Below, piece by piece: positions 44,605 to 53,917 of a DNA stretch of 64,000 bases. Position numbers and translations under genes: made by a program. Numbering within the stretch: the stretch's first letter is position 1; each line of letters opens with the position of its first letter. The stretch comes from Bacillota bacterium (GTDB taxonomy: Bacteria > Bacillota > Clostridia > Oscillospirales > Ruminococcaceae): positions 1 to 64,000 of the forward strand of contig JAEZTV010000005.1 of assembly GCA_023421245.1 (NCBI GenBank), read 5' to 3'. Under the pieces are notes generated by a model. It had not been told where the DNA came from, ran no database searches, and saw only the letters and a list, made by a program, of their open reading frames with translations.

Positions 44605-44865
44605 TTACCCGATATTTTCCTCACTTGCGCCATCATAGGCGGCCAGCACCTGCCGCAGCTGTTTGTTGGTCGTAATGTCCTTTACCGCAATCGTCACAGC
44701 TGTCTTTGCAAGATGTTTCGCTTTCTTTTTCTTAGGTTTTTCCAAAAGCCGCATCCTGCCGTCCGCAATATAAGCGAACTGTGCATCGGTATCCAGCACA
44801 AGAAAGAAGCGGCCGTGGTCACGTCCGGCAATCGATTTTACAATCATGCCTTTTTCAATCAACAC
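44605..44865 (-). CDS. KOW-domain RNA-binding protein (L14e/L27e-like)
   Basis: An 86-residue protein with an N-terminal KOW-type fold (KGMIVKSIAGRDHGRFFLVLD) and a lysine-rich middle. Homologues sit between map and infA in many Clostridia and are presumed ribosome-associated. The GTG start follows AAGGAGG. Confidence 0.85.
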   Translation of the reverse strand: MLIEKGMIVKSIAGRDHGRFFLVLDTDAQFAYIADGRMRLLEKPKKKKAKHLAKTAVTIAVKDITTNKQLRQVLAAYDGASEENIG

Positions 44866-44880
44866 TTCGCGTCCTCCTTG

Positions 44881-45627
44881 TCAGAGGGTGGTGAGGATAA
44901 CCGGACCCGAGGCAGTAACGGCAATAGAGTGTTCAAAGTGCGCCGATAAGCCTCCGTCAGCGGTAACCACCGTCCACCGGTCGGAAAGCACCCTCACTTC
45001 ATGGCCGTTTTCATTAATCATCGGCTCAATAGCAAGCGTCATCCCCGGGATAAGGCGAACACCTCTGCCCGCCGTGCCGTAATTGGGCACATCGGGCGCT
45101 TCATGCAGGTTTTTCCCTACGCCGTGCCCAACATACTTGCGCACGACCGAGAAGCCCCTTGCTTCACAGTAGCTCTGCACCGCATAGCCAATGTCGCCGA
45201 TTCGTGCACCTGCACACGCCGCGCGAATCCCCTCATACAGGCTCTCGCGGGTTGTGTCCAGCAGCCGTACGGCGCTGTCCGCAATGCGTCCTGCGGGGAA
45301 GGTTGCGGCATTATCGCCATGAAAGCCGCCGATGTACGCACCAACGTCGATGCTGACGATATCACCCTCGTGGATGATTTTTCCCGACGGAATGCCGTGA
45401 ATCACCTCGTTGTTTACCGAGATACATGCGCTTGCGGGGAATCCGCCGTAGCCAAGAAAGCTTGGTTTTGCCCCCGCCGCGGTAATAAACCGGTGAATAA
45501 TCCCGTCAATCTCTTTGGTCGTAACGCCCGGCTGCACTGCCTCGCCGCCCGCTTTGAGCGCACCTGCCGAAATCTGGCATGCTGTTCTCATTGCGTCAAG
45601 CTCGGTCTTGTTTTTGATTATTATCAT
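44881..45627 (-). CDS. map: Type I methionine aminopeptidase
   Basis: A 248-residue metalloenzyme that removes the initiator methionine. The metal ligands are visible in DIVSIDVGAYIGGFHGD, GHGVGKNLHEAP, MTLAIEPMI and the C-terminal HFEHSIAVT. It lies next to adk, with which it is normally cotranscribed. Confidence 0.97.
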   Translation of the reverse strand: MIIIKNKTELDAMRTACQISAGALKAGGEAVQPGVTTKEIDGIIHRFITAAGAKPSFLGYGGFPASACISVNNEVIHGIPSGKIIHEGDIVSIDVGAYIGGFHGDNAATFPAGRIADSAVRLLDTTRESLYEGIRAACAGARIGDIGYAVQSYCEARGFSVVRKYVGHGVGKNLHEAPDVPNYGTAGRGVRLIPGMTLAIEPMINENGHEVRVLSDRWTVVTADGGLSAHFEHSIAVTASGPVILTTL

Positions 45628-45629
45628 GC

Positions 45630-46262
45630 TTACAGCCCCAAAGCCTTCAGAACAAGAGCGGTGGTATCCGCCACTTCCTCCTGTCCCTCAACGATAAACA
45701 ACTTACCCTGCTTCTCGTAATACTCCTTGAGCGGCTCGGTCTGCTCATGGTATACACGCAAGCGCTCACGAACCGTATCGGGATGGTCATCCTTACGGAT
45801 AACCAGCTTGCCGTCGTCTCTGTCGCATAGCCCTTCGGTTTTCGAAGGCTTGTATTCGAGATGGTAGGAGGTTCCGCAGGTCTCGCATACCCGTCTGCCG
45901 GACATGCGGCGCTCTATGCGCTCGTCGCTAACCTCAATGTCAATTACCTTATCTACCACCACACCCATCCTATCGAGTGCTTCGGCCTGAGCAAGCGTAC
46001 GGGGCATTCCATCCAGAATAAAGCCCTTCTCGCAGTCCTTTTCGGCCAGGCGCTCTTTGATGATTGAAATGATGACATCATCGGGCACCAGTGCGCCCGT
46101 CTCAATAAACTCCTTGGCCTTTTTCCCCATCTCTGTACCGGCCTTCACCGCTTCCCGGATAATATTACCGGTGCTGATGGTGGGAATCCCCAGCCGCTCG
46201 CAAACAATATCGGCCTGCGTCCCCTTGCCGGCGCCGGGTGCGCCAAGTAAAATCAGCTTCAT
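45630..46262 (-). CDS. adk: Adenylate kinase
   Basis: A 210-residue enzyme that interconverts AMP, ADP and ATP. The P-loop GAPGAGKGTQ is at residues 7-16. The lid holds a zinc site (CETC, then LCDRDDG), the Gram-positive zinc form. The ATG at 46262 is chosen because the domain begins there; the frame runs ten codons further upstream into the secY end. Confidence 0.97.
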   Translation of the reverse strand: MKLILLGAPGAGKGTQADIVCERLGIPTISTGNIIREAVKAGTEMGKKAKEFIETGALVPDDVIISIIKERLAEKDCEKGFILDGMPRTLAQAEALDRMGVVVDKVIDIEVSDERIERRMSGRRVCETCGTSYHLEYKPSKTEGLCDRDDGKLVIRKDDHPDTVRERLRVYHEQTEPLKEYYEKQGKLFIVEGQEEVADTTALVLKALGL

Positions 46263-46298
46263 ACCACTGCCTCCAGTCTGTATTCGCCGCAATGCGTA

Positions 46299-47594
46299 CT
46301 ATTCAAGAAATCCCTTGTAGTGGCGCATCATCATTTGGCTTTCCAGCGTCTTCACCGTATCAAGCGCAACGCCTACTACGATGATCAGCGATGTACCCGC
46401 CAACGACACATTCATACCGGTAATTGCGCCAAGCAGAATGGGGGCGGTAGCCACAACACCCAAGAACAGGGCGCCGATCAGTGTAATCTTGCTTACAACC
46501 TTTGCAATAAAGTCGGCGGTCGGCTTACCCGGACGAATGCCCGGCATACCGCCGTTGTTCTTGCGCAGGTTGTTTGCCATCTCAATCGGGTTGTACTGTA
46601 CCGCGACATAGAAATAGGTAAACGCGATAATCAGCAGGAAGTACAGCACACCGTAAAACCATGAGGTGGATGAGAATGCATTGAGGAACTTATCCCAGAA
46701 CGAGCCGGCCTCAGGGGTAACAAACATCCTGATGGTACTCGGCAGCGCAAGGAATGTGCTCGCAAAGATAACGGGAAGCACGCCCGACATATTCACCTTG
46801 ATCGGAATATGGGTGCTCTGTCCGCCGTACATCTTGCGGCCAACAACGCGCTTTGCGTACTGTACCGGCAGGCGGCGCTCCGCGTTTGTCATAAAGACAA
46901 TCAGGAAGATGGTTGCCACCAAAAACACTACGGTAAGCGGTGCATAAATATAGTACTGATACGCACCCTGCTGCGCAAGGCGAAGCGCCTGCACAATCAC
47001 GCCGACCTCGGTTGGGAGCCTTGCAATAATATTGGCAAAAATTAAAAAGGAAATACCGTTGCCAAGACCGTGGTCGGAAATCAAATCACCCAGCCACATC
47101 GCAAGCATTGCACCTGCGGTAAATACCGCGATAATTGCAGCTGCCGCCAGTACGCCCGAAAAGCCCGATGTGTAAAGCACGGCGCCTTCCTGGTTGCGAA
47201 GCACCAGATAATACCCGAATGCCTGCACAGCAGAAAGTACCACTGCGCCAATCTTGGTAATCTTATTGATCTTCTTACGACCTTCTTCGCCTTCTTTGGA
47301 AAGGCGTTCAAGCGCAGGGATTGCAATGGTCAAAAGCTGCATAATAATCTGCGCATTGATAAAGGGAATCACGCCCAGCGCAAGGATGGCCGCATCTCCG
47401 AATGCGCCGCCGCTGAGTGTGTTAAGCAGACCGAATGCCGACCCCTCCGCAATCATCTCAGTGAGCCTTGAACGGTCAAGAAACGGTCCGGGTACCGCGC
47501 AGCCTACGCGATACATTGCCAAAACAAACAGCGTGAACAGGATCTTTTTCCTTAGGTCGTCAATCTTCCATGCATTGCGTAAGGTTTCAAACAT
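46299..47594 (-). CDS. secY: Protein translocase subunit SecY
   Basis: A 431-residue protein with ten membrane helices forming the translocon pore. Characteristic sequences are LGVIPFINAQIIMQLL, GIRPGKPTADFI and a C-terminal VKTLESQMMMRHYKGFL. It follows rplO with a single base between the genes. Confidence 0.98.
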   Translation of the reverse strand: MFETLRNAWKIDDLRKKILFTLFVLAMYRVGCAVPGPFLDRSRLTEMIAEGSAFGLLNTLSGGAFGDAAILALGVIPFINAQIIMQLLTIAIPALERLSKEGEEGRKKINKITKIGAVVLSAVQAFGYYLVLRNQEGAVLYTSGFSGVLAAAAIIAVFTAGAMLAMWLGDLISDHGLGNGISFLIFANIIARLPTEVGVIVQALRLAQQGAYQYYIYAPLTVVFLVATIFLIVFMTNAERRLPVQYAKRVVGRKMYGGQSTHIPIKVNMSGVLPVIFASTFLALPSTIRMFVTPEAGSFWDKFLNAFSSTSWFYGVLYFLLIIAFTYFYVAVQYNPIEMANNLRKNNGGMPGIRPGKPTADFIAKVVSKITLIGALFLGVVATAPILLGAITGMNVSLAGTSLIIVVGVALDTVKTLESQMMMRHYKGFLE

Positions 47595-47595
47595 C

Positions 47596-48036
47596 CTATA
47601 TCACCTCGGCCTTTCCGCCGGCCTTTTCAATCTTCTCCTTTGCGGAGCCAGAAAAAGCGGTGACTTTCACGGTAAGCTTTTTGGTCACTTCACCGTTGCC
47701 GAGAATCTTCACGCCATCGAGCGTCTTTTTAAGAAGCCCTGCTTCCTTAATCGCCGCAGCATCTACTACAGCACCGTCCTCGAATCTTTCGAGATCGGAA
47801 ACGTTGATGGTCGCATATTTGGTTGCAAAGATGTTGTTAAATCCTCTTTTGGGCAGGCGTCTTGCAAGCGGCATCTGTCCGCCCTCAAAACCGGGTCTTA
47901 CTCCGCCGCCCGAGCGTGCGTTCTGACCCTTGTGACCCTTACCCGCGGTTTTACCGTTACCCGAACCGGGGCCGCGTCCCTTACGGAACGAATCCTTCTT
48001 CGAGCCGGGCGCGGGAGAAAGCTCATGTAGTTTCAT
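47596..48036 (-). CDS. rplO: 50S ribosomal protein L15
   Basis: A 146-residue L15. The glycine-rich basic N-terminal extension GRGPGSGNGKTAGKGHKGQNARSG and the FEGGQMPLARRLPKRGF segment are diagnostic. Confidence 0.98.
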   Translation of the reverse strand: MKLHELSPAPGSKKDSFRKGRGPGSGNGKTAGKGHKGQNARSGGGVRPGFEGGQMPLARRLPKRGFNNIFATKYATINVSDLERFEDGAVVDAAAIKEAGLLKKTLDGVKILGNGEVTKKLTVKVTAFSGSAKEKIEKAGGKAEVI

Positions 48037-48056
48037 TTTACTCGCACCTCCTTGCT

Positions 48057-48236
48057 TTACGCTTCGGTTACCTCGACGAGGTGGGAAATTTTTGTGACCT
48101 TGCCCTTGGTCGCGTCGTTTACGGGCTGCTCGGTCATATCTCCAATTTTGCGAAGGCCGAGCGAATATGCTGTGGCAATCTGATCGTCTTTTCTTCCGAT
48201 AAGGCTTTTAACAAGCTTAATCTTGAGCGTTGCCAT
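48057..48236 (-). CDS. rpmD: 50S ribosomal protein L30
   Basis: A 59-residue L30, MATLKIKLVKSLIGRKDDQ, with the family's LGLRKIGDM core and a short acidic tail. It lies between rpsE and rplO. Confidence 0.95.
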   Translation of the reverse strand: MATLKIKLVKSLIGRKDDQIATAYSLGLRKIGDMTEQPVNDATKGKVTKISHLVEVTEA

Positions 48237-48255
48237 ACTTACCCTCTCTCCTTCC

Positions 48256-48756
48256 TTAGCCTAAAATCTCTTTTGCAGTCTTGCCGCGAATCGCAGCTAC
48301 CTGCTCAACATCGCGCAGCGAGGCCAGCCCGTTTATGGTGGCGTTGACCACGTTGCAGGGGTTGTTCGAGCGCAGGCACTTGGTACGGATATCCTTAATA
48401 CCTACCGTCTCAACAACGGCACGTACGGGGCCGCCCGCAATAACACCGGTACCGGGGGCAGCGGGCTTCATCAGCACGCGTCCGGCTCCGAATGCACCAA
48501 TCACCTCGTGGGGGATGGTTGTACCCTTGAGCGAAACCTTAATCAGGTTTTTCTTAGCATCCTCAATTCCCTTGCGGATGGCGTCGGGCACCTCGGAGGC
48601 CTTGCCAAGTCCAAAACCGATAATGCCGTTGCCGTCGCCGACAACCACAAGGGCAGCAAACTTAAAGATGCGTCCGCCCTTTACGGTTTTGGCTACGCGG
48701 TTAATAGAAACGACCTTTTCTTTCAGGTCGAGCGTTGATGCGTCTATTCTAGCCAA
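48256..48756 (-). CDS. rpsE: 30S ribosomal protein S5
   Basis: A 166-residue S5, with the VVSINRVAKTVKGGRIFKFAAL N-terminal domain and the GIGFGLGKASEVPDAIRKG hinge. It contributes to decoding accuracy. Confidence 0.98.
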   Translation of the reverse strand: MARIDASTLDLKEKVVSINRVAKTVKGGRIFKFAALVVVGDGNGIIGFGLGKASEVPDAIRKGIEDAKKNLIKVSLKGTTIPHEVIGAFGAGRVLMKPAAPGTGVIAGGPVRAVVETVGIKDIRTKCLRSNNPCNVVNATINGLASLRDVEQVAAIRGKTAKEILG

Positions 48757-48774
48757 AAGTATACCTCCTATCCT

Positions 48775-49134
48775 TTAGAATTTGAGGCCGCCTTCGCGGG
48801 CTCCTTCGGCCAGCTCTTTTACACGGCCGTGATAGATATATCCACTCCTGTCAAACACGACAGACTCAATGCCATTGCCTGTAGCCTTCTTGGCAAGCAT
48901 CTCGCCAATCTTACGAGCGGCTTCCTTGTTGGCACCCAGACCCTCAAACTCTTTGTCGAGCGAGGAGGCCGCAGCAAGTGTTACGCCTGCAACATCATCG
49001 ATGAGCTGGGCATAGATGTGTTTGGAAGAGCGGAATACGCTCAGGCGCGGGCGCTCGGCCGTACCGCTGATCTTCGCGCGTACCCGGCGGTGCCTTTTAA
49101 GCCTTGCCTTATTGGAATCCGGCTTATTTACCAT
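48775..49134 (-). CDS. rplR: 50S ribosomal protein L18
   Basis: A 119-residue L18, which binds 5S rRNA. The ERPRLSVFRSSKHIYAQLIDD stretch and C-terminal VKELAEGAREGGLKF are diagnostic. Confidence 0.98.
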   Translation of the reverse strand: MVNKPDSNKARLKRHRRVRAKISGTAERPRLSVFRSSKHIYAQLIDDVAGVTLAAASSLDKEFEGLGANKEAARKIGEMLAKKATGNGIESVVFDRSGYIYHGRVKELAEGAREGGLKF

Positions 49135-49150
49135 GCTTATTCACCCTTTC

Positions 49151-49699
49151 TTACTTCTTGCCGCCTTTACCGGCCTTGCCTTCCTTGCGGATGATTACTT
49201 CGCCGGCGTACTTAATGCCTTTGCCTTTATACGGCTCGGGCGGACGCTTCTCACGAACTTCGGCGGCAAACTGTCCTACCACCTGCTTGTCGATGCCGCT
49301 AACCACAATCTTGTTGGGCGCGGGTACCTCTACTGTAATACCGTCAATCTCCGGCATAATCACCTGATGCGAAAACCCGAGGTTCATTACGAGGTTTTTA
49401 CCCTGCTTTGCAGCACGGTATCCTACGCCGCTTACCTCAAGCTCCTTTGTAAAGCCCTCATGCGTGCCCTTAACCATATTCGCAATCAGCGTTCTGGTCA
49501 GGCCGTGCAGAGACCTGTGCTCCTTGCTCTCGCTTGCGCGCGCAACGGTCAGTTTGCCGTCGTCAAGTGCAATCTTCATCGCGGGATGAAAGGAGTTCTC
49601 AAGCGTGCCCTTGGGTCCCTTTACGGTAACGGTATTGCCGTTTACCTTTACATCAATACCCTGTGGGATATCGATCTCTTTTCTGCCTATACGAGACAT
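49151..49699 (-). CDS. rplF: 50S ribosomal protein L6
   Basis: A 182-residue L6, with two repeated domains; MSRIGRKEIDIPQGI at the start and KRPPEPYKGKGIKYAGE near the end. It lies near the GTPase centre. Confidence 0.98.
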   Translation of the reverse strand: MSRIGRKEIDIPQGIDVKVNGNTVTVKGPKGTLENSFHPAMKIALDDGKLTVARASESKEHRSLHGLTRTLIANMVKGTHEGFTKELEVSGVGYRAAKQGKNLVMNLGFSHQVIMPEIDGITVEVPAPNKIVVSGIDKQVVGQFAAEVREKRPPEPYKGKGIKYAGEVIIRKEGKAGKGGKK

Positions 49700-49714
49700 T
49701 CGCCTTACACCTCC

Positions 49715-50113
49715 TTACCAAATATATGCAAGGACTTCGCCGCCTACATTTTCAGTGCGTGCCTTTTTATCGGTCATAACGCCCTTTGATGTAGACATAA
49801 TCGCGATACCGAGGCCTTTTAGCACTCTCGGTACATCCTCGCAGCTGGTGTATATGCGCAGGCCGGGCTTAGAAACCCTTCTGAGTCCTGTTATAATCTG
49901 GGATTTGTTCTCCCCGTATTTGAGGACAATGCGGATAACGCCCTGCTTGCCATCATTGATAACCTGATAGTTCTTGATATAACCCTCTTCAAGAAGGATC
50001 TGAGCGATCGACTTCTTCATGTTGGAAGCGGGAATATCCACCGTGTCATGTTTGGCCGTACATGCGTTGCGGATGCGCGTAAGCATATCGGCGATTGGAT
50101 CGGTGATCTGCAT
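49715..50113 (-). CDS. rpsH: 30S ribosomal protein S8
   Basis: A 132-residue S8, MQITDPIADMLTRIRNA at the start and STSKGVMTDKKARTENVGGEVLAYIW at the end. In other bacteria S8 also represses the spc operon. Confidence 0.98.
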   Translation of the reverse strand: MQITDPIADMLTRIRNACTAKHDTVDIPASNMKKSIAQILLEEGYIKNYQVINDGKQGVIRIVLKYGENKSQIITGLRRVSKPGLRIYTSCEDVPRVLKGLGIAIMSTSKGVMTDKKARTENVGGEVLAYIW

Positions 50114-50138
50114 GCCTTCAACCTCCTTTACCTGGTAC

Positions 50139-50324
50139 TTACCAGCTGGCCTTTCTCACGCCGGGAATCTCGCCCTTGTGTGCAAGCTCTCTAAAGCATA
50201 TACGGCAAACACCGAACTTGCGAAGGTAAGAGTGCGGCCTGCCACAGATTTTGCACCTGTTGTATGCTCTGGTAGAGAATTTAGGCGTTCTCTGCTGCTT
50301 TATTTTCATTGACGTTTTTGCCAT
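50139..50324 (-). CDS. rpsN: 30S ribosomal protein S14, zinc type
   Basis: A 61-residue S14 with two CxxC motifs (CKIC, CRIC), the zinc-binding short form usual in Firmicutes. Confidence 0.97.
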   Translation of the reverse strand: MAKTSMKIKQQRTPKFSTRAYNRCKICGRPHSYLRKFGVCRICFRELAHKGEIPGVRKASW

Positions 50325-50339
50325 GAAGCTGTACCCTCC

Positions 50340-50879
50340 TTACTTCGCAAACGGAGCACCCATCAGCGTTAAGAGCTCGCGGGACTCCTCGTCGGTCTTT
50401 GCGGTAGTGACAAAACTGATGTCCATACCTCTAACCTTGTCAATTTTATCATAGTCAATCTCAGGAAAAATCAGCTGCTCCCTCAAACCGACCGAATAGT
50501 TGCCGCGCCCGTCAAACGAGTTTGCGTTAATACCGCGAAAGTCTCTTACGCGGGGCAGCGCTACGTTAAACAGCCTGTCAACAAACTCATACATACGCTC
50601 CGAGCGCAGGGTAACCTTTGCGCCAATGGGCATTCCCTCACGCAGTTTAAAGTTTGCAACCGACTTTCTCGCCCTGCATACAATCGCCTTCTGGCCGGTG
50701 ATCTTTCCAAGGTCGGCAATCACCGCGTCCATCATCTTTGTGTTGTCGCGGGCCTCGCCGCAGCCAACATTGATGACAACCTTTTCAAGCTTCGGAACCT
50801 GCATGACGCTTTTGTAGCCAAACTTCTTCATTAAAGCAGGGACTACTTCATTATTGTAGTAATCTTTAAGCCTTGCCAT
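50340..50879 (-). CDS. rplE: 50S ribosomal protein L5
   Basis: A 179-residue L5, binding 5S rRNA. VINVGCGEARDN, GQKAIVCRARKSVANFKLREGMPIG and GMDISFVTTAKTDEESRELL are typical. Confidence 0.98.
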   Translation of the reverse strand: MARLKDYYNNEVVPALMKKFGYKSVMQVPKLEKVVINVGCGEARDNTKMMDAVIADLGKITGQKAIVCRARKSVANFKLREGMPIGAKVTLRSERMYEFVDRLFNVALPRVRDFRGINANSFDGRGNYSVGLREQLIFPEIDYDKIDKVRGMDISFVTTAKTDEESRELLTLMGAPFAK

Positions 50880-50895
50880 GATTATACCTCCTCAC

Positions 50896-51216
50896 TTAAA
50901 AAGTTTCACCGCAGCCCTTGTTCTTGCACAGGCGCGATTTTGAGCCATCCTCAAAAATCTTATGCGCAAGCCGTGTGGGCTTATCGCACTTAGGGCATAC
51001 AAGCATTACCTTACTCGCATAAAGCGGAGCCTCTACCTTAACAATACCGCCCGCCTGACCCATCTGGCGCGGCTTTAAATGCTTGGTAGCAATGTTGCGT
51101 CCCTCAACAATAATCTTACCCTCTTTTGGGCTGACCTCGAGCACCTTCCCCTTTTGGCCGCGGTCCTTGCCCGATATGACAACAACTGTGTCGCCTTTTT
51201 TGACGTGTAGCTTCAT
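50896..51216 (-). CDS. rplX: 50S ribosomal protein L24
   Basis: A 106-residue L24 with an N-terminal KOW domain (GDTVVVISGKDRGQKGKV). The C-terminus carries a CPKC plus CKNKGC zinc-ribbon-like tail. Confidence 0.97.
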   Translation of the reverse strand: MKLHVKKGDTVVVISGKDRGQKGKVLEVSPKEGKIIVEGRNIATKHLKPRQMGQAGGIVKVEAPLYASKVMLVCPKCDKPTRLAHKIFEDGSKSRLCKNKGCGETF

Positions 51217-51232
51217 TTACAGGCACCTCCCA

Positions 51233-51601
51233 TTACAGCACTTCGGGGGCAAGGCTCAGAATCTTCAGGTACTCGCGCTCACGCAGTTCGCGTGCCACCG
51301 GCCCAAAGATACGGGTGCCCCTCGGGGTTTTATCTTCTTTTATTATTACAGCGGCGTTTTCGTCAAAACGGATATAGCTGCCGTCAAGGCGTCTTAAGCC
51401 CTTTGCCGAACGAACAATAACCGCTTTTACAATCTCGCCTTTTTTTACAACGCCTCCGGGTGCGGCCTTTTTCACTGAAGCCACCACCACGTCGCCGATG
51501 TTGGCGTATCTCCTGCGGGAGCCACCCAACACACGAATGCACATAAGCTCTTTGGCACCGGTGTTGTCGGCTACCTTGAGATAGGTCTGCATCTGTATCA
51601 C
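51233..51601 (-). CDS. rplN: 50S ribosomal protein L14
   Basis: A 122-residue L14, with MQTYLKVADNTGAKELMCI at the start and the RGTRIFGPVARELRE segment near the end. It lies at the subunit interface. Confidence 0.98.
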   Translation of the reverse strand: MIQMQTYLKVADNTGAKELMCIRVLGGSRRRYANIGDVVVASVKKAAPGGVVKKGEIVKAVIVRSAKGLRRLDGSYIRFDENAAVIIKEDKTPRGTRIFGPVARELREREYLKILSLAPEVL

Positions 51602-51643
51602 AGTGCGTTCCTCCTTCCGGTTTAAAACTCAAACCGAGCAGTA

Positions 51644-51901
51644 TTATTTGGCCTTCTCGATAATCTCGACAAGCCTCCATCTTTTATCCTTGGAGAGAGG
51701 TCTTGTTTCCATTATCTCCACCCTGTCGCCGATGGTGCAAGCATTCTGCTCGTCATGGGCCTTCAGCTTGACAGTGCGCTTGATAATCTTCTTATACAGC
51801 GGGTGCTTAACGTTATCCTGAATGGCGACGACAATCGTCTTATCCATCTTATCGCTGACAACCTTGCCAACCCGAGTTTTTCTCTGGTTTCTTTCGCTCA
51901 C
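51644..51901 (-). CDS. rpsQ: 30S ribosomal protein S17
   Basis: An 85-residue S17 of OB fold, RKTRVGKVVSDKMDKTIVVAI and METRPLSKDKRWRLVEI. Confidence 0.97.
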   Translation of the reverse strand: MSERNQRKTRVGKVVSDKMDKTIVVAIQDNVKHPLYKKIIKRTVKLKAHDEQNACTIGDRVEIMETRPLSKDKRWRLVEIIEKAK

Positions 51902-51923
51902 TGCTTAATTCCTCCCTTCCATT

Positions 51924-52124
51924 CTACTGCACACCATTGATTTCATTCTGCTTGATGACGGTCTTAATGCGGGCAATATCGCGTTTTACCGCTTTAATGC
52001 GCTGGGGGTTGTCAAGCTGGTTAATGGCGTGCTGGAAGCGAAGGTTGAAGAGCTCGGCTTTGAGGTCGGTAAGCTTTGCGCCCAGCTCATTTGCGGATAG
52101 TTTGCGGATCTCTACAGCCTTCAT
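51924..52124 (-). CDS. rpmC: 50S ribosomal protein L29
   Basis: A 66-residue two-helix L29. Its ATG shares one base with the rplP stop, implying coupled translation. Confidence 0.97.
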   Translation of the reverse strand: MKAVEIRKLSANELGAKLTDLKAELFNLRFQHAINQLDNPQRIKAVKRDIARIKTVIKQNEINGVQ

Positions 52125-52549
52125 TATTGCTCACCACCCCATCCTTCTCTTGTTATAAACTTGCACTTTACCGGAAGCTTGTGTGCCGCAAGGCGCATAG
52201 CCTCTTTCGCAACATCCTCGGGAACGCCGCCAATCTCAAACATAACGCGTCCGGGCTTTACTACCGCAACCCAGTACTCCGGGCTGCCCTTACCGGAACC
52301 CATTCGAGTCTCGGCCGGCTTCTGTGTAACCGGTTTGTGCGGGAAAATCTTTATCCATACCTGACCGCCACGCTTAATGTAACGGGTCATTGCAATACGA
52401 GCAGCCTCAATCTGGTTTGAGGTGATCCATGCGGGTTCAAGCGTCTGCAATCCAAAATCGCCGTAGGTTATGGTGTTGCCGCGCAGGGCCTTACCCTTCA
52501 TGCGTCCTCGCTGTACGCGGCGATATTTCACACGCTTTGGCAGAAGCAT
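52124..52549 (-). CDS. rplP: 50S ribosomal protein L16
   Basis: A 141-residue L16, MLLPKRVKYRRVQRGRMKG at the start, with GSGKGSPEYWVAVVKPGRVMFE. It shares a base with the rpsC stop. Confidence 0.98.
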   Translation of the reverse strand: MLLPKRVKYRRVQRGRMKGKALRGNTITYGDFGLQTLEPAWITSNQIEAARIAMTRYIKRGGQVWIKIFPHKPVTQKPAETRMGSGKGSPEYWVAVVKPGRVMFEIGGVPEDVAKEAMRLAAHKLPVKCKFITREGWGGEQ

Positions 52550-53232
52550 TACCTAGCGCCTCCTTCCCTCCGGGGCCTTTTTACGTCGGTCAAAACCTCG
52601 CCCCTGTAAATCCATACCTTGACGCCAATGCGTCCATAGGTAGTGTGCGCCTCGGCAAAACCGTAGTCGATGTCGGCGCGCAGCGTCTGCAGCGGGATGG
52701 TTCCCTCGTGATAGTGCTCGGTACGCGCAATTTCTGCGCCGCCCAAACGACCCGAGACGCCGGTCTTAATGCCCTTTGCACCGCGCTTCATCGCATTGCC
52801 GATGGCAAGCTTGAGTGCACGGCGGAACGATACGCGACGCTCAAGCTGAGAAGCAATATTCTCCGCAACAAGCTGTGCGTTAAGGTCGGGCTGTTTCACC
52901 TCTACGATATTAATCGCAACCTTAACCTGATCGGCCTTGCCCTTGTTGAGCATCTCCTCGCACTGGGCGCGGAGCTTATCGATACCTGCGCCACCCTTGC
53001 CGATAACCATGCCCGGCTTTGCGCAGTGGATGTTGATTCTAACTCTGCCCGCATTGCGCTCAATCTCAATGCGCGGAACACCCGCCAGATACAAATTCTT
53101 TTTAAGGAACTTGCGCAGCTTGTAATCCTCAACGAGGATATCGCCGAAAGCGTTGTCCTTAGCAAACCAGCGGGAATCCCAATCCTTAATTACACCGACT
53201 CTAAGTCCGTGTGGATGAACCTTCTGGCCCAT
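52549..53232 (-). CDS. rpsC: 30S ribosomal protein S3
   Basis: A 227-residue S3 with a KH domain (MVIGKGGAGIDKLR) and the C-terminal RTEHYHEGTIPLQTLRADIDYG. It lines the mRNA entry channel. Confidence 0.98.
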   Translation of the reverse strand: MGQKVHPHGLRVGVIKDWDSRWFAKDNAFGDILVEDYKLRKFLKKNLYLAGVPRIEIERNAGRVRINIHCAKPGMVIGKGGAGIDKLRAQCEEMLNKGKADQVKVAINIVEVKQPDLNAQLVAENIASQLERRVSFRRALKLAIGNAMKRGAKGIKTGVSGRLGGAEIARTEHYHEGTIPLQTLRADIDYGFAEAHTTYGRIGVKVWIYRGEVLTDVKRPRREGGAR

Positions 53233-53252
53233 AGTTTACCTCCTCTTTCAGC

Positions 53253-53588
53253 TTATTCCTTTTCCTTTACCGCGAGTGTTACGTGCGAGGTTCTCTTTAA
53301 AACGCGAAACGCTCTGCCCTGTGCCCGGGGTCTGATCCTCTTGAGTGTAGGACCGGGGCAAACGAAGCACTCCGATACATAAAGGTTGTTTTTATCCATG
53401 CCGAAGTTGTTCTCTGCGTTAGCCATTGCCGATTTCAGCAGCTTTATCAGCGGCTCGCTTGCCGCCTTGGGCGTGTTCCTCAGTATGGCCATCGCCAAAT
53501 CAGCCGGTTTGTTCCTGATAAGGTCCAGCACCGGTACAAACTTGCGAGGTGAAATTCGGACATGCTTCAGATAAGCTTTTGCTTCCAT
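53253..53588 (-). CDS. rplV: 50S ribosomal protein L22
   Basis: A 111-residue L22, with VRISPRKFVPVLDLIRNK and the beta hairpin RIRPRAQGRAFRVLKRTSH that reaches the exit tunnel. Confidence 0.98.
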   Translation of the reverse strand: MEAKAYLKHVRISPRKFVPVLDLIRNKPADLAMAILRNTPKAASEPLIKLLKSAMANAENNFGMDKNNLYVSECFVCPGPTLKRIRPRAQGRAFRVLKRTSHVTLAVKEKE

Positions 53589-53614
53589 TTGTAAATCCTC
53601 CTTCCGCCCTTGCG

Positions 53615-53890
53615 TTACTTCCTCGTAGTTTTGGAGCCGGCATGGCCCCTGTACGTTCTGGTAGGGGCGAATTCTCCGAGCTTATGGCCCACCATGTCCT
53701 CGGTAATATATACAGGCACATGCTTTCTGCCGTCATGTACCGCAATGGTATGCCCAACGAATTCCGGGAAGATGGTGGAGGCGCGGCTCCAGGTTTTGAG
53801 AACTTTCTTTTCTCCGGCTTCGTTCATGGTAATAACGCGCTTTAGAAGTACCGGTTGTACAAACGGTCCCTTTTTAACGCTTCTGCCCAT
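53615..53890 (-). CDS. rpsS: 30S ribosomal protein S19
   Basis: A 91-residue S19, MGRSVKKGPFVQPVLLKR, SRASTIFPEFVGHTIAVHDG and a basic tail. Confidence 0.98.
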   Translation of the reverse strand: MGRSVKKGPFVQPVLLKRVITMNEAGEKKVLKTWSRASTIFPEFVGHTIAVHDGRKHVPVYITEDMVGHKLGEFAPTRTYRGHAGSKTTRK

Positions 53891-53917
53891 TGTTCATCTG
53901 CCTCCTTTCGCAGCACC